Positions 49,184 to 60,843 of a DNA stretch of 64,000 bases are shown piece after piece. The notes beneath the pieces are model-generated. The model searched no databases. It was not told the DNA's origin and saw only the letters and a program-made list of their open reading frames with translations. The stretch comes from Aliidiomarina celeris. Its GTDB lineage: Bacteria > Pseudomonadota > Gammaproteobacteria > Enterobacterales > Alteromonadaceae. Both the position numbers and the translations under genes were made by a program. Position 1 is the stretch's first letter, and each line of letters begins with the position of its first letter. The stretch spans positions 826,205 to 890,204 of the forward strand of contig NZ_QMIL01000001.1 in NCBI RefSeq assembly GCF_003316875.1, written 5' to 3'.

Positions 49184-49954
49184 TTAGCGATATAGTTTTC
49201 CTAGTTTGGCTTTAAAGACGTCAAGTATGAATAATGGGGCTGAAATAAAAGTCCGCTTCCATAAGCGCTTGGGCTCTGATAGGAGTCGTCTAAACCATTC
49301 CAAACGGAATTTAGCCCAGATACCCGACGGCTCATAAACAGTTCCTGCATAGAAATCAAATGCTGCGCCTATTCCTGAAAGCATTTTCACTTTCACTCTA
49401 CCTTTCAATTGTTCTATTAACTTTTCTTGCTTTGGAGCTGTTAATCCAACGAACACTACATCAGGAGCAATAAGATTGATCAAATCAGAAAAAGCAGCAA
49501 TATCATCAGAATCAAAAGATACTTTGAAGGCTGGTGAAAAGGTATCTACTTTCACATTAGGAAATTCAGTCGTAGCTTTTGACTTGATTAACTCAAGAAC
49601 TATATCGGTAGAACCCAGAAATAAAGCTGAGCCATGACGTTCATTCAAAAATCGCATAGTTTCCCTGAAAAAATCAGGACCCGTTAAACGATTCAACTGA
49701 TATGCCTCAAGAATTTTAACGCCATAAACTATCCCAACTCCATCTGGGATTAAAGTACTTGAGCACTGTAGCGCGACCTTGAACTCTTGATCGCTTCTTG
49801 CAACAGCGTAAGAGTGTGGGTTTATCGTATTAACCACTTTACTCTCGGTAGCAGACCATACTGATTTTAAAATTTGTTCTGCAGGCAATAAACTTACCTT
49901 ATAACCAAGAAAGTCAATGTTTTCGCTTCCTTCTCTCAGATCATCTAATTCCAT
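49184..49954 (-). CDS. WecG/TagA/CpsF family (GT26) glycosyltransferase
   Basis: A 256-residue glycosyltransferase of family 26, which adds the second sugar (ManNAc or ManNAcA in known members) to the lipid-linked first sugar. Motifs: [44 protein letters not shown] and [13 protein letters not shown]. It overlaps the manB end by 14 bases and precedes the WecA-type gene, as expected for enzymes acting in sequence. The exact sugar is not predictable. Confidence 0.9.
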   Translation of the reverse strand: MELDDLREGSENIDFLGYKVSLLPAEQILKSVWSATESKVVNTINPHSYAVARSDQEFKVALQCSSTLIPDGVGIVYGVKILEAYQLNRLTGPDFFRETMRFLNERHGSALFLGSTDIVLELIKSKATTEFPNVKVDTFSPAFKVSFDSDDIAAFSDLINLIAPDVVFVGLTAPKQEKLIEQLKGRVKVKMLSGIGAAFDFYAGTVYEPSGIWAKFRLEWFRRLLSEPKRLWKRTFISAPLFILDVFKAKLGKLYR

Positions 49955-51335
49955 TTTCTTGACCTCGCAACTCTAATAAACTCTGAATTTCAGCAGCCAT
50001 TTTAGTCACCAGCTTTGGTGAGCTCCTACTTTCAACATTTAAACGGACTAAGGGTTCGGTATTTGAGGACCTTAAATTAAACCTCCAATCACGAAATTCC
50101 ATACTAACACCGTCAGTTCTATCTATCGCTATAGCTTTCCCTTCAAACTCGTCTATTACCCTCCCAATCGCAGCGAATGGATCATCAATCCTACTATTAA
50201 TCTCGCCTGATGCTGGATACTTTTCCATCCTTTTCTCAACCAGAGCTTTTAAAGTCTGTTCTTTAACCACAATCAGCTCAGCGATGAGCAGCCACGGAAT
50301 CATACCGCTATCGCAATACGCAAAATCACGGAAATAGTGGTGTGCGCTCATTTCGCCACCATATACGGCGTCTTCAACGCGCATACGCTCTTTGATGAAG
50401 GCATGCCCAGTTTTTGACATTATTGGTGTACCACCAGCTTGCTCCACTAAGTCGATGGTATTCCAAGTCAGCCGTGGGTCGTGGATTATTTTAGCACCGG
50501 CATGTTTCTGTAAAAACGCTTCCGCTAACAAACCAACGATGTAATAGCCTTCAATGAAGCGGCCTTCATGGTCGAACAAAAAGCAGCGATCAAAATCACC
50601 GTCAAAGGCAATACCCATATCCGCCTTGTGCTCGCGCACCGCATCAATAGTGTCTTGACGGTTTTCGGGCAACAGTGGATTTGGAATACCGTTCGGGAAA
50701 TTCCCATCAGGTTCGTTGTGCACTTTAATCAATTCAATTGGTACGTTTAGCGCTTTAAATCGAGCTTCAATAGCATCAATCACATGGCCTGCTGCACCAT
50801 TACCACTGTTAATTACCAGCTTCATTGGTTGCTTAAAATTCGCCAAGTCCACATAACCCATTAAATGGTCAACGTACTCATCGAGCACAGAAATTACTTT
50901 GTAACTGCCGCGTTTTACAGCGGGCTCACCAAAGTTATTCGCCTCAGCCAATCGCTGTACGTCGCGGAGGCCAGTATCGCCACTTATCGGGCGGGCACCT
51001 TCGCGGACTAACTTCATTCCGTTATAGTCCATCGGGTTGTGGCTGGCTGTTACTTCGATGCCACCACAAACGCCTAAATGGAAAGTCGCAAAATAGATTT
51101 CTTCTGTGCCCGCCAAACCGATATCAAATACATCCACACCTGCGTCTCGCAGCCCGTTAGCAAGGGCTAACTTTAACACATCGGACGTTAAACGTACGTC
51201 GCCACCGACCACAACCGTTTTTGGTTTGAGATACTCTCCATAAGCACGACCAATTCGATAAGCTATGTCTTCGTTGAGCTCAGTGCCGAGCTGTCCTCGA
51301 ATATCGTAGGCTTTGAAGCAAGTTAGTTTGTCCAT
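49941..51335 (-). CDS. manB: Phosphomannomutase
   Basis: A 464-residue alpha-D-phosphohexomutase of the CpsG/ManB type, converting mannose-6-P to mannose-1-P for GDP-mannose synthesis. The phosphoserine loop [12 protein letters not shown], the metal loop DGDFDRCF and the sugar-binding [10 protein letters not shown] are intact, as is the phosphate-binding [12 protein letters not shown]. Confidence 0.95.
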   Translation of the reverse strand: MDKLTCFKAYDIRGQLGTELNEDIAYRIGRAYGEYLKPKTVVVGGDVRLTSDVLKLALANGLRDAGVDVFDIGLAGTEEIYFATFHLGVCGGIEVTASHNPMDYNGMKLVREGARPISGDTGLRDVQRLAEANNFGEPAVKRGSYKVISVLDEYVDHLMGYVDLANFKQPMKLVINSGNGAAGHVIDAIEARFKALNVPIELIKVHNEPDGNFPNGIPNPLLPENRQDTIDAVREHKADMGIAFDGDFDRCFLFDHEGRFIEGYYIVGLLAEAFLQKHAGAKIIHDPRLTWNTIDLVEQAGGTPIMSKTGHAFIKERMRVEDAVYGGEMSAHHYFRDFAYCDSGMIPWLLIAELIVVKEQTLKALVEKRMEKYPASGEINSRIDDPFAAIGRVIDEFEGKAIAIDRTDGVSMEFRDWRFNLRSSNTEPLVRLNVESRSSPKLVTKMAAEIQSLLELRGQENGIR

Positions 51336-51350
51336 AATGTCTAATAAATC

Positions 51351-52003
51351 CTAGTTTTTAATCCGTTCCAACCGCACGCCTAGTTTGCCAGTTTGCTGCG
51401 GTTTTTGAATGCGAGACGTTTCGAGGCAAATCATCTTTTTATAATCATCTGCTGGCATGTCTGCTGGGTTAGTACCTGCCTTCGTCCAAGGAGTCCACAG
51501 CATAATGTCGTTATGCCCTTCGTGATGCATAGCAATTGAATATGAATTAGCCTGGATAACCTGCGTACTAGATTCAGGTGCCAAAAACATCTTTTCTGTT
51601 GGACCATGCAAAAACACTTTCGAATCCGCAGCTTTCAGAACACCGTTATCGAGATTATCCCGATATTCGTTTCCAAGCCCTAAAATCTTAACGCCTGCGA
51701 TATCATCGACAGCTAAATAAGTATGTAACGCGCCTGTCCACTCGCCATCAGTTTCAACAAAAAACTGAACACAGCAACTATCGCTTAAGGTTATTGTCAC
51801 GCGGGCATGAAACTCGTACGGCCATAAGCTCTGGGTTCGCTCGGATGAGCAAGAGCGGAATCAACAAATGCGGGTGTTGTGCACCATAGGAAGTCCTGTC
51901 CATTCTTAGGCACAAAGCTTAAAAGCTGGGCACCACGAATAGAAACCCGCGCGGTAAAGCGCGGGTGATCAATGACGATTATTTGTTTCGAGCTATCTAA
52001 CAT
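51351..52003 (-). pseudogene. Broken glucose-6-phosphate 1-epimerase (YeaD-type) gene
   Basis: Two pieces of an aldose-1-epimerase-like hexose-6-phosphate mutarotase remain. The first (from ATG 52003, overlapping the manC stop) reads IVIDHPRFTARVSIRGAQLL and ends at about 51800. The second, in another frame, picks up with QSLWPYEFHARVTITLSD and runs to 51351 with GALHTYLAVDDIAGV. The roughly 70 residues between, which contain the RGGVPxCWPWFG active-site region, are missing. Both pieces together total about 215 residues; the family has about 290. Deletion and frameshift make it a pseudogene inside an otherwise intact operon. Confidence 0.8.
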
Positions 52004-53406
52004 CAAGCTCTTCCGTAGCGATCCTCGAAACGCACAATATCGTCTTCACCAAGATACGCACCGGATTGTACTTCGATCAGTTCCAGTGGGATTTTACCTG
52101 GGTTTTCTAATGCGTGAACAGCGCCAACAGGAATATAAACCGATTCATTTTCTGTTACTAACGAGGTTTCATCATCGATCGTGACATTTGCTGTCCCTGA
52201 AACCACAATCCAGTGCTCTGCGCGGTGGTGATGCATTTGAATTGAAAGCTTTTCACCCGGTTTTACGGTGATTCGTTTCACTTGATAACGTTCGCCAGCG
52301 TCCACCGAGTCATATTTACCCCACGGGCGGTAAACTTCACGGTGTAACTTATACTCTGAGCGATTCTCTGATTTCAATTCTTCGACAATCTTCTTTACAT
52401 CTTGCACTTGGTCTTTTCTTGTCACCAGAACGGCGTCCTTGGTTTGCACAACCACTACGTCATCAACGCCTACTGTAGCTACTAATCCAGTCTCGGCAAA
52501 CACATAGTTATTGCGGCTGTTATGCGTCATGACATCACCGTGGTGTACATTACCGTTATCGTCTTTGTCGGAAACATCCCACAAAGAGCTCCAAGAGCCA
52601 ACATCACTCCAGCCCGCGTCCATCGGAATCACAACTGCGTCTGTCGTTTTTTCCATCACTGCATAATCAATAGAGTCTTCGGGACAATTAATGAAGGCTT
52701 CTTTGTCCACACGAACAAAGTCGAGATCATCACTTGTATCACCTATTGCCTTTTCACAGGCTGCATATATATCCGGTCGATGTACTTTTAACTCCTCAAG
52801 GTAACGCGAAGCGCGGAACATAAACATACCGCTGTTCCAATAGAAGTTACCACTGACTACATAACTTTGAGCTGTTTTTAGATTTGGTTTCTCAACAAAG
52901 CGTTCGACTGAAAAGACTGTTCCGATTTCCGTACCACGTTCTATATATCCGTAGCCAGTTTCAGGCCCAGTGGGCACGATACCAAATGTGACCAGTTTAC
53001 CTTGTTCTGCATATTCAGTTGCCTTAACCACAGCTTCTTGAAATGCGTTTTTATTTTTGATGACATGGTCTGCCGCTAATACCAACATAATTGGGTCTGA
53101 GCCCGAATTTACTGCATAAAAAGCCGCAAGAGCTATGGCGGGCGCAGTGTTTCGACCTACAGGCTCTAGGATAATATTATGATTTAATTGACCAATTTGG
53201 CGCAATTGCTCCGCCGTTAAAAATCGGTGTTCTTCATTACAAATAACAATAGGTGCGTCAGTCGTAATCTTGTCTAGTCGAGTAATTGTTTCTTGCAGCA
53301 TCGTGCCGCGGCCGTTTAGCTTTAAAAACTGTTTTGGATAAGCTGCGCGAGACAACGGCCACAATCGGCTTCCACTTCCGCCCGCCATGATTACTGGTAA
53401 AATCAT
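52003..53406 (-). CDS. manC: Mannose-1-phosphate guanylyltransferase / mannose-6-phosphate isomerase
   Basis: A 467-residue bifunctional type II enzyme. The N-terminal nucleotidyltransferase has [20 protein letters not shown]; the C-terminal cupin carries the isomerase site ([17 protein letters not shown]). It makes GDP-mannose from mannose-1-P and can also supply mannose-6-P from fructose-6-P. It opens the manC-yeaD'-manB stretch. Confidence 0.96.
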   Translation of the reverse strand: MILPVIMAGGSGSRLWPLSRAAYPKQFLKLNGRGTMLQETITRLDKITTDAPIVICNEEHRFLTAEQLRQIGQLNHNIILEPVGRNTAPAIALAAFYAVNSGSDPIMLVLAADHVIKNKNAFQEAVVKATEYAEQGKLVTFGIVPTGPETGYGYIERGTEIGTVFSVERFVEKPNLKTAQSYVVSGNFYWNSGMFMFRASRYLEELKVHRPDIYAACEKAIGDTSDDLDFVRVDKEAFINCPEDSIDYAVMEKTTDAVVIPMDAGWSDVGSWSSLWDVSDKDDNGNVHHGDVMTHNSRNNYVFAETGLVATVGVDDVVVVQTKDAVLVTRKDQVQDVKKIVEELKSENRSEYKLHREVYRPWGKYDSVDAGERYQVKRITVKPGEKLSIQMHHHRAEHWIVVSGTANVTIDDETSLVTENESVYIPVGAVHALENPGKIPLELIEVQSGAYLGEDDIVRFEDRYGRA

Positions 53407-53500
53407 TTTCTATTCCTTTAAATCTGTAATAGTTTCTCTGCAATAGTTTCAGGTTATCCGTTTCTCACCTTTAAATTCAAGGATTGTAAACGAATAATGT

Positions 53501-53947
53501 TTACAGAAAATATGCTTTAGTATGCTGATGCACTCGAGCGTCAGCAAGTAATTCATCAACGCTGTACCAGCGATAATGGCTATGCTGTTCTTCAGGTAAG
53601 TCCGGCAGTTCCTTCACATTAACTCGATAGGCAATAGCTACGTAATGCGTTGAAGGTGAATTGCCAAACACGCTATCGCTGTAGAAGTGGTCGTAGGGTC
53701 CTTGCAACCTCGCTTCCGAAATCAAAAGAGATTGGCCAAGCTCTTCAACAGTGAGTCGTTTAAATGCTTCAGCGAGCGACTCATCTTTGAGAATACGCCC
53801 GCCAGGAACAAACCAATATCCTTGTGCAGGTCGGTTTTTGCGTTCGCCCAAAAGGATCTGTCCCTTTGCATTCTCCACCAATAGGTCGATGGAGACCAAA
53901 GGCGTACTGTCAAGCACAGTTGTGAAGATTTCTTTAGATAAAAACAT
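53501..53947 (-). CDS. gmm: GDP-mannose mannosyl hydrolase
   Basis: A 148-residue Nudix-type enzyme (Gmm/NudD) that hydrolyses GDP-mannose or GDP-glucose to GDP and sugar. It matches E. coli Gmm in STPLVSIDLLVEN, NRPAQGYWFVPGGRILKDE and the ending HTKAYFL. As in the family, the Nudix box is incomplete (the usual Glu pair is altered). It is typical between fcl and manC in colanic-acid-type clusters and probably tunes GDP-mannose levels. Confidence 0.94.
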   Translation of the reverse strand: MFLSKEIFTTVLDSTPLVSIDLLVENAKGQILLGERKNRPAQGYWFVPGGRILKDESLAEAFKRLTVEELGQSLLISEARLQGPYDHFYSDSVFGNSPSTHYVAIAYRVNVKELPDLPEEQHSHYRWYSVDELLADARVHQHTKAYFL

Positions 53948-53962
53948 CTTGCCCTCGAAGTG

Positions 53963-54922
53963 CTAACCTCTAAAGCCATCCTGATTTGCTAGAAACCACC
54001 TATAAGCGTCACGAAGTCCATCTTCTAACTCAGTAGTATACTGCCATCCAAGAGCTTTTAACCGATCAACATTCATCAATTTACGCGGTGCGCCATCGGG
54101 TTTTGAAGTGTCCCATACAATGTCGCCTTCGAAGCCTACAACTTTCGCAACAGTTTCTGTCAGCTCTTTAATTGTACAATCAACACCGGTACCGACATTA
54201 ATATGACTCAACATCGGCTGAGTATTCCCTTCATAAGTCTTTTTGTCGAGCTCCATGACGAAAATACTAGCAGCAGCCATATCATCAACATGTAAAAACT
54301 CGCGCATTGGCGAACCCGAGCCCCATGCAACAACTTCCGTCGCGCCTTTAACCTTTGCTTCATGAAAGCGACGCAATAAAGCAGGAATTACATGACTATT
54401 CTGTGGGTGAAAGTTATCGTTGGGCCCATAAAGGTTGGTTGGCATCACCGAACGATAATCTCGACCATATTGGCGGTTATAACTTTCACATAACTTGATG
54501 CCTGCGATCTTCGCAATCGCATAAGGCTCGTTTGTTGGCTCTAGAGTGCCAGTTAACAGCGCTGTTTCGGCCATCGGTTGTTCTGCAAATTTCGGATAAA
54601 TACACGAAGATCCTAAGAACAATAGGTGCTGCACATCCGTCGCATGCGCTGCATGAATAATATTGGCCTGTATCATCAAATTTTCGTAAATGAACTCAGC
54701 TGGATAGGTATTATTGGCAATAATGCCACCCACCTTAGCGGCAGCTAAGTAAACCTGATCGAACTGCTCAGCCGCAAAAAAATCTCTAACAGCTTGTTGA
54801 TTATTTAAATCAAGCTCACTACGTAACCGAGTAACAACATTAAAGCCACCGCGCGCTTCAAGCTGCCGAACAATCGCAGAACCGACCATACCACGATGGC
54901 CGGCTACAAATACTTTCTTCAT
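53963..54922 (-). CDS. fcl: GDP-L-fucose synthase
   Basis: A 319-residue NADPH-dependent epimerase/reductase converting GDP-4-keto-6-deoxymannose to GDP-L-fucose. [16 protein letters not shown] binds NADP; the catalytic triad is in [14 protein letters not shown] and the YAIAKIAG (Tyr-x3-Lys) motif; [11 protein letters not shown] is diagnostic. It acts directly after Gmd. Confidence 0.96.
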   Translation of the reverse strand: MKKVFVAGHRGMVGSAIVRQLEARGGFNVVTRLRSELDLNNQQAVRDFFAAEQFDQVYLAAAKVGGIIANNTYPAEFIYENLMIQANIIHAAHATDVQHLLFLGSSCIYPKFAEQPMAETALLTGTLEPTNEPYAIAKIAGIKLCESYNRQYGRDYRSVMPTNLYGPNDNFHPQNSHVIPALLRRFHEAKVKGATEVVAWGSGSPMREFLHVDDMAAASIFVMELDKKTYEGNTQPMLSHINVGTGVDCTIKELTETVAKVVGFEGDIVWDTSKPDGAPRKLMNVDRLKALGWQYTTELEDGLRDAYRWFLANQDGFRG

Positions 54923-54946
54923 AGAAATCGGTGTTCCCTTTGCCAG

Positions 54947-56065
54947 TTAACCTTCAACCGAAACCGGAATTTCATATCCGTGTTCTTTCAACAAAGCATG
55001 ACGTTTGGAAACCTTTAAGTCTTCCATTACCATTTCTGCACACATTTCTTGAACGGTAATTTCTGGTGTCCATCCAAGTTTTTCTTTGGCTCTAGTTGGA
55101 TCGCCAAGTAGTGTTTCCACTTCAGCTGGCCGGAAGTAACGAGGATCCACTTTTACGATCACATCACCAACATTTAGCGCTGGTGCGTCGTCGCCATCGA
55201 TAGCTTCAACAACTGCAATTTCATCAACACCTTCGCCTTCAAAGCGTAAGGTTATTCCAAGTTCTTTAGCCGACCATGTAATAAACTCACGTACCGAGTA
55301 CTGCACACCTGTAGCAATTACGAAATCTTCTGGCTGGTCTTGCTGGAGCATCATCCATTGCATTCTTACGTAGTCTTTCGCATGACCCCAATCGCGCAAC
55401 GCATCCATGTTCCCCATATACAGGCACTCTTCTAGTCCTTGGGCTATGTTAGCCAAACCACGGGTGATTTTACGGGTCACAAAGGTTTCACCGCGACGTG
55501 GTGACTCGTGGTTAAACAAAATACCGTTACAGGCATACATACCATACGACTCGCGATAGTTTACGGTAATCCAATATGCATACAATTTAGCCACAGCATA
55601 AGGCGAACGCGGATAAAACGGCGTAGTTTCTTTTTGCGGAATTTCTTGAACTAAACCATAAAGCTCAGAAGTGGACGCTTGATAAAACTTAGTCTTTTTC
55701 TCCAAACCCAAAATACGGATTGCTTCGAGAATACGTAAAGTACCCAGACCATCAACATCAGCTGTATACTCCGGAGACTCAAAGCTTACTGCCACATGAG
55801 ACTGAGCACCAAGATTATAGATTTCATCAGGCTGAACTTCTTGGATAATTCGAATTAAGTTCGAGGTGTCGGAAAGGTCACCGTAATGCAAAACAAAGTT
55901 TTGATTATCTACGTGTGGATCTTGGTAGATATGATCAACCCGTTGAGTATTGAACAAGGAAGCACGACGTTTTATACCGTGAACCTGATATCCTTTTTCT
56001 AACAAAAACTCGGCTAAATATGAGCCGTCTTGGCCGGTAACACCGGTGATTAATGCTTTTTTCAT
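54947..56065 (-). CDS. gmd: GDP-mannose 4,6-dehydratase
   Basis: A 372-residue SDR making GDP-4-keto-6-deoxymannose from GDP-mannose. [19 protein letters not shown] opens the protein, with [11 protein letters not shown] and [12 protein letters not shown] for catalysis and [16 protein letters not shown] as the family signature. Its ATG overlaps the stop of the upstream glycosyltransferase (ATGA). Confidence 0.97.
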   Translation of the reverse strand: MKKALITGVTGQDGSYLAEFLLEKGYQVHGIKRRASLFNTQRVDHIYQDPHVDNQNFVLHYGDLSDTSNLIRIIQEVQPDEIYNLGAQSHVAVSFESPEYTADVDGLGTLRILEAIRILGLEKKTKFYQASTSELYGLVQEIPQKETTPFYPRSPYAVAKLYAYWITVNYRESYGMYACNGILFNHESPRRGETFVTRKITRGLANIAQGLEECLYMGNMDALRDWGHAKDYVRMQWMMLQQDQPEDFVIATGVQYSVREFITWSAKELGITLRFEGEGVDEIAVVEAIDGDDAPALNVGDVIVKVDPRYFRPAEVETLLGDPTRAKEKLGWTPEITVQEMCAEMVMEDLKVSKRHALLKEHGYEIPVSVEG

Positions 56066-57297
56066 GGAGACAACTTCCTATCGTTATTTTTTCTTTCAAT
56101 CAATACCGCATTATAAATTTTCATTAGATTCGAATAAGCAGCTTTTTCTGAAAATTTATTTTTATACGAGATATAAGCATTAGCGCTTAACTTTTCTAGG
56201 AGTGCTTTAGAATCAAATAATGCTTTAGCCTTAGTAAACAAATCAATATAATCTTTTTGGCGAAATATCAATCCATCGACATCCCGGTCTATTACGCTTG
56301 GTATCGCTCCCATATCAGAGCCAAGTACTGGAATACCCCGAGAAAAGGCCTCAATTATTACTAATCCAAACGTCTCGTAGCATTCCGAGGGAACTACAAG
56401 TAGAGATGTTCTATCTAGTATTCTTTCAACTCCAGATCGATCTAAATGGCCATGAAATTTTACATTTAATTTGCGTGCAGTTGATTCTTCAGTAATTTTA
56501 CTTTTTAGTTCACCATCGCCAACAATATTTAGCATTGGCGCAGAGCCTCCCCAGTGCTTCCAAGCTTTAAGCAAAGTCCGCAGTCCTTTTTCTTCAGATA
56601 GCCTCCCTACAAAAGTTACCTCAAACTCATTGTTCGTAGTAACTTGAGGAAATATCTCATTTGAGTTTGATGAAAAAGTGAAGTTAGGTTTAATGTATAT
56701 ATTGCGCTCATTAAACCCATTTTTTATTAATAGGCTTTTTTGAAAATCGGACAATACAATAATACCATCAATGTTAATAATGTTTGTTCCGGCTTTAAAT
56801 ATAGACAGACACTTACTAAAAAACCAGGGAATAGTTTGTAAGAAACTAGCTTTGTAACACCTATGTTTTAACGCTGCTATCGGCACCGATTTACCAATAC
56901 ATGTAGTACAAACTGTTTTATTTCTGATATGCAACCCATTAGCACAAGAATACCGGTAGTTATGAAGCGTTATTAAAACAGGGATATCTTCTTTCAATAA
57001 AATTTCAAAGATAGAGTTTGATAAGATAGGAAATGTATTATGAACATGAACAACATCCGCTTTGAAATTATTTAAAATCGAACTTAATTCCTTTTTAGCT
57101 TTTAAGTTATAAATGAAAAGTAAACCTGCTTTAAGTTTACCAGCAATTCCTTTTGCACGCAGACTGTCACTACGTTTACTGAAAACTTCAACTTCATGCC
57201 CATTCATTCTTAACAATTTTATTTCTGCATCGACTGCGATATTTTCACCAGAAGGTGCATCGCTACCATAGTAATTATGTACTATTAAAATCCGCAT
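56062..57297 (-). CDS. GT4-type glycosyltransferase
   Basis: A 411-residue GT-B transferase. The N-terminal domain opens [19 protein letters not shown] and has [13 protein letters not shown]; the C-terminal GT4 domain has [25 protein letters not shown] and the ESYETFGLV-like [17 protein letters not shown] nucleotide-sugar site. The frame extends to 57393, but ATG 57297 with GGAGG ahead is the start, overlapping the previous gene by 13 bases. AT-rich relative to the flanks, as usual for acquired polysaccharide genes. Sugar unknown. Confidence 0.9.
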   Translation of the reverse strand: MRILIVHNYYGSDAPSGENIAVDAEIKLLRMNGHEVEVFSKRSDSLRAKGIAGKLKAGLLFIYNLKAKKELSSILNNFKADVVHVHNTFPILSNSIFEILLKEDIPVLITLHNYRYSCANGLHIRNKTVCTTCIGKSVPIAALKHRCYKASFLQTIPWFFSKCLSIFKAGTNIINIDGIIVLSDFQKSLLIKNGFNERNIYIKPNFTFSSNSNEIFPQVTTNNEFEVTFVGRLSEEKGLRTLLKAWKHWGGSAPMLNIVGDGELKSKITEESTARKLNVKFHGHLDRSGVERILDRTSLLVVPSECYETFGLVIIEAFSRGIPVLGSDMGAIPSVIDRDVDGLIFRQKDYIDLFTKAKALFDSKALLEKLSANAYISYKNKFSEKAAYSNLMKIYNAVLIERKNNDRKLSP

Positions 57298-58205
57298 GAT
57301 GCCCTCCATTTGATAACAAGTTCTTTCATCTTTTTCAAAGCCCGCGCTTTGAAAGAGTAAAGAGATGCGAATTCGCCTACCACATCTGGACAAAACCCTT
57401 TAAAATTAAAAAATGTATAGTTAAAGTCATAATTTCTTTCTAGTGCACAGTTAAATGCTTTACCAAGTGGTGTTTTCGTATGCGTCGCATCATTATTAAA
57501 GCCAACATTGCAAACTTTACTTTTTACAGGAAAAACACTTGCAAGATTTCTATTAAATTGGTGATAGCAAAATCGAATAGCCCACGAATTAATTTTTCCA
57601 TCTAACTGATTCTGCAACATGCGTGGCATATCACTACCAACTTTAGCAAACTTCTTTCGCCAAACTTTATCTTCGAGATGTTTTTTTGCATTCGGAGCAG
57701 TCCAGTCAATCTCTCGCCATCTGTCTACCCAAGTAGCCCAACCCCAGGAAGAGCTTCTCTTGCCAAAATAGACATCATCGGACGGATTAAGCTTTCTCAG
57801 GTTTGGTGAATATCCACAAATCGACAGTATATTCAAATCACGCTTGTAAAACTCAAGGGCCTTGTTCATGAATATGAGAAAGTCATTGGAAACAAGGAGG
57901 TCGTCCTCTACTACGATAGCCATCTCTTTTTTTGTAAAAATAGAAGTCACACCCTGAATTATCGAACCGGCTAGTCCTTTGTTCTCTTCAGAGAAATGAA
58001 TGTCTACGTTTCTAAAACCGACGAGTTCTTTCAAGTACTTTCTCACTTCAGCAACTTTTATTGCATCTTGCTCATTTTTAGGCCCGTCAGAAAAAATAAC
58101 AATGTCGGTTTCTGATGCACCGTCGCAGGCTAACAATGAATCAATGCACTGCTGAGTGGTTTCTAATCGGTTATATGTAAACAATAAAATGGGCGCGAAG
58201 TTCAT
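57285..58205 (-). CDS. GT-A-type glycosyltransferase
   Basis: A 306-residue protein with the nucleotide-sugar transferase fold: APILLFTYNRLETTQQCIDS at the start, VIFSDGPKNEQD, NKGLAGSIIQGV, and the metal-binding VVEDDLLVSNDFL (acidic DxD equivalent). SSWGWATWVDRW is characteristic of a subgroup near GT2 found in O-antigen and capsule clusters. Cytoplasmic; probably adds one residue of the repeat unit. AT-rich. The IS30 copy lies directly upstream and may have cut it off from its former promoter. Confidence 0.83.
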   Translation of the reverse strand: MNFAPILLFTYNRLETTQQCIDSLLACDGASETDIVIFSDGPKNEQDAIKVAEVRKYLKELVGFRNVDIHFSEENKGLAGSIIQGVTSIFTKKEMAIVVEDDLLVSNDFLIFMNKALEFYKRDLNILSICGYSPNLRKLNPSDDVYFGKRSSSWGWATWVDRWREIDWTAPNAKKHLEDKVWRKKFAKVGSDMPRMLQNQLDGKINSWAIRFCYHQFNRNLASVFPVKSKVCNVGFNNDATHTKTPLGKAFNCALERNYDFNYTFFNFKGFCPDVVGEFASLYSFKARALKKMKELVIKWRASCGF

Positions 58206-58342
58206 ACAAATACCTTCATATTAAATAGTTTCGAGGTACAAAAATTTTGACATTCAATACAAACAATGAAGAGCAATTGGATACAGTTACGTAAAAATCA
58301 AAGGCAACGAACATGTCACACATTTGATATAATAAATCCTGA

Positions 58343-59424
58343 ATTCAGATAATAACAGCAACACTCATGTAATGGGATAGGTCGAAGGGAGGTCAGCTAC
58401 TGACATGTGGTAGTCTTACTTTTCGACCAAAAACGTGAGTTCCAACATGAGTTATCGGCAGCTGACCGAGGGACAACGATACCAGATTTCGTTGCTTCTC
58501 TCAGAGAAATTTTCACTCAGAAAGATTGCAGAAAAACTAGACGTTGCACCCTCAACGATTAGTCGAGAGTTGCGAAGAAACTCGATTACATCGGGTTCTT
58601 ATGAGCCATCAAGAGCACATTTAAAAACGCTGAAGCGACGTTGAAGCAGTGTTAAAAAAAGCATCTGCTATAAAACCAAAATAGCGGTTGAGTTCATGTT
58701 AGAGCTCCATTGAAGCCCTGAGCGGATATCGGCGATTTGCAAACGTATCGGTCGGCCAGTGAACCATTAATGGGTATACACCCACATACTCGCCGATTTC
58801 AAGCAAGGTGGTCAATTACACGCACACTTGCGGCACAGGCTGAAACGCTACAAAAAGCGCTTACATAAGCAGCGAGGCCGCATATTAGAGCGATACTCGA
58901 TTGATGAACGGCCAGGCATTGTTGAACATCGTGAACGCTTTGGCGATTGGGAAATTGATACGGTTATCGGAAAGCGTGGAACCGGCGTTATCGCAACCGC
59001 ACTGGAACGGAAAAGCCGTTTCTACTTGACCCGAAAACTAGCGAGTAAACACGCCGGCGATGTTGCCGATGCATTGATTAAAATGTTACGACCGTTTCAA
59101 TCACTTGTTCATACAATCACGGCAGACAACGGCTTGGAATTCGCCGAGCACAAACGGGTTGCCGCGGGTTTAAATGCTGATGTTTACTTCGCTGACCCAT
59201 ACGCTTCATACCAGCGTGGCGCGAATGAAAATGCAAACGGGTTACTTCGCCAATATGTACCCAAAGGGAGTAACTTACGTTCACTGACAAACGAGCAGTT
59301 GAAAAAATATCAGCAGCGATTAAGTTTAAGACCTCGTAAGGTACTTGGCTTCAAACAACCTGATGTAATTTTTAAAGAGCAATTGCAGTGCGCGCAGAGC
59401 GAATGTTGCAGTTATTAGTTGAAT
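58343..59424 (+). mobile_element. IS30-family insertion sequence with both ends
   Basis: Terminal inverted repeats are seen at 58343-58366 and 59401-59424 (20 of 24 bases match; core TAATAAC). The 1.08-kb length fits IS30. It lies between a glycosyltransferase and the polymerase gene, facing the opposite way. No clear target duplication was found. Confidence 0.8.
58435..59418 (+). pseudogene. Broken IS30 transposase
   Basis: The N-terminal helix-turn-helix part (58435-58644: YRQLTEGQRYQISLLLSEKF, then APSTISRELRRN) ends in a stop. The catalytic part resumes in another frame at about 58828 and carries the DDE core GDWEIDTVIGKRG, TADNGLEFAEH and ANENANGLLRQY. The section between has several stops and shifts. 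The catalytic residues survive, but no full-length protein can be made, so the element is not autonomous. Confidence 0.9.
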
Positions 59425-59513
59425 CTAAGAATTCAAAGTTAAAAATTACGATTTATTTTTATTTACACCACCAAAAAACAAAGCATACAAACAAAAACTC
59501 ACGTAAAGCACAA

Positions 59514-60725
59514 CTACAACCTGAGGATACTATATAGGGGAAATATGTACTGCAACTCGCTGAGTTCATAGGTCCATGTAGCATGAATTATCCTAAAGTA
59601 AAAATATGAAAGTGCAAATAAAACAATTAAGACATAATAGTAAAGTGCATTTCGCTTAGAGATGTAAGTAGATATAACCACAACAAAAACTAAGGTAAAA
59701 ATATCTTGGATATAGTAGAACCGCTGAAATAAAAACAAGTCAAAGAAATAAAGAAAGCCGAGAAATGAAGACCATAATAAGTATAACACAAGCAAAAGCG
59801 CAACAGGCTCTTTGAGTTGTGAACGATACTTAAACTGCTGGTGTGCAAAAATAAGAAAGGCAATTGAAAATATAAAGTCTTTAATGATGAAAATAATCGG
59901 TATTGGATTTGAGAATGCATATAAGCGCGACGAACCGAAAAATACATAAAGAGCAATCGCTGAAAACGCGGTAACCAAGCCGATTAATATTGACAATGTA
60001 AACATTAGAGAAAACGAAATCCTACTGTGCATCGAGGATAAAAAAATCGCAAAACAAGTCAGCACAACGAGAAAAACTATCATATTGTGACTGAGGACAG
60101 CACAAACAAATAGCGCCGCTGCAATTACAATCCTTTTCTCAATTAAGTAACTCACACCAAGCAAGAAAATAACCATCGATAAATATTGCCTAATAAGTTG
60201 AGTCGTCAAAACAAATGTCAACGAGAAAAACATAGTAAGCAACAAAGTCGTTACGATTAACCTATTATTTAACCCAAATAATCTGCTAATTCTTAGGTGC
60301 GCTACTAACGCTGTCAAATATATGAGAAAAGTAATTGCAAATGAAAATATTTTAGCGTCATCGCCTATCAATATTGATATTAGATAAACAGTAATAAAAT
60401 AGAATATTTCTTGCTTTCTTGCTGTCACATAAAATACTTGATTCTCGAAAAGATATTGCCACCCATATAAGTTTATAACCCTTAGTTGCTCTACATATAC
60501 TATTAAGTCACTCTCAACTAATTTGGATGAGTTTATGTAGCCTAAGTATAATAATCCAATTGTGCAAAAAGTAATAATTACAGGCCTAGAGCTACCTCGA
60601 ACCGACGCATAAAAACCTAAGATTACAATCGATAAGATCGGAGATATAGCTGAAAATACAAGCAAGACAAAGCAAACCGTCAAGTCTTCATAAGGATTTG
60701 CATGATTATTATTTATACTATCCAT
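59514..60725 (-). CDS. EpsG-family membrane protein, probable polysaccharide polymerase (Wzy)
   Basis: A 403-residue protein with ten or more hydrophobic segments. The pattern NSSKLVESDLIVYVEQLRVI in the first periplasmic loop and TTQLIRQYLSMVIFLLG followed by LSHNMIVFL fit the EpsG/Wzy polymerases that join lipid-linked repeat units. It is the most AT-rich gene of the cluster, as O-antigen polymerases usually are. The sequence is too variable to name the linkage. The transposons on both sides have separated it from the other polysaccharide genes; no Wzx flippase gene is present in the window. Confidence 0.75.
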   Translation of the reverse strand: MDSINNNHANPYEDLTVCFVLLVFSAISPILSIVILGFYASVRGSSRPVIITFCTIGLLYLGYINSSKLVESDLIVYVEQLRVINLYGWQYLFENQVFYVTARKQEIFYFITVYLISILIGDDAKIFSFAITFLIYLTALVAHLRISRLFGLNNRLIVTTLLLTMFFSLTFVLTTQLIRQYLSMVIFLLGVSYLIEKRIVIAAALFVCAVLSHNMIVFLVVLTCFAIFLSSMHSRISFSLMFTLSILIGLVTAFSAIALYVFFGSSRLYAFSNPIPIIFIIKDFIFSIAFLIFAHQQFKYRSQLKEPVALLLVLYLLWSSFLGFLYFFDLFLFQRFYYIQDIFTLVFVVVISTYISKRNALYYYVLIVLFALSYFYFRIIHATWTYELSELQYIFPLYSILRL

Positions 60726-60843
60726 TAAATTAACTTCTTATCGCCTATGCTCTTCATTTTTCCAAAGCCTTTCAGATTTAAAAGCCGATTATTATTCTTG
60801 TTAGCTTCGGCGTTTTTCAAGGTAGTTGACACTTTTTTCTCGT

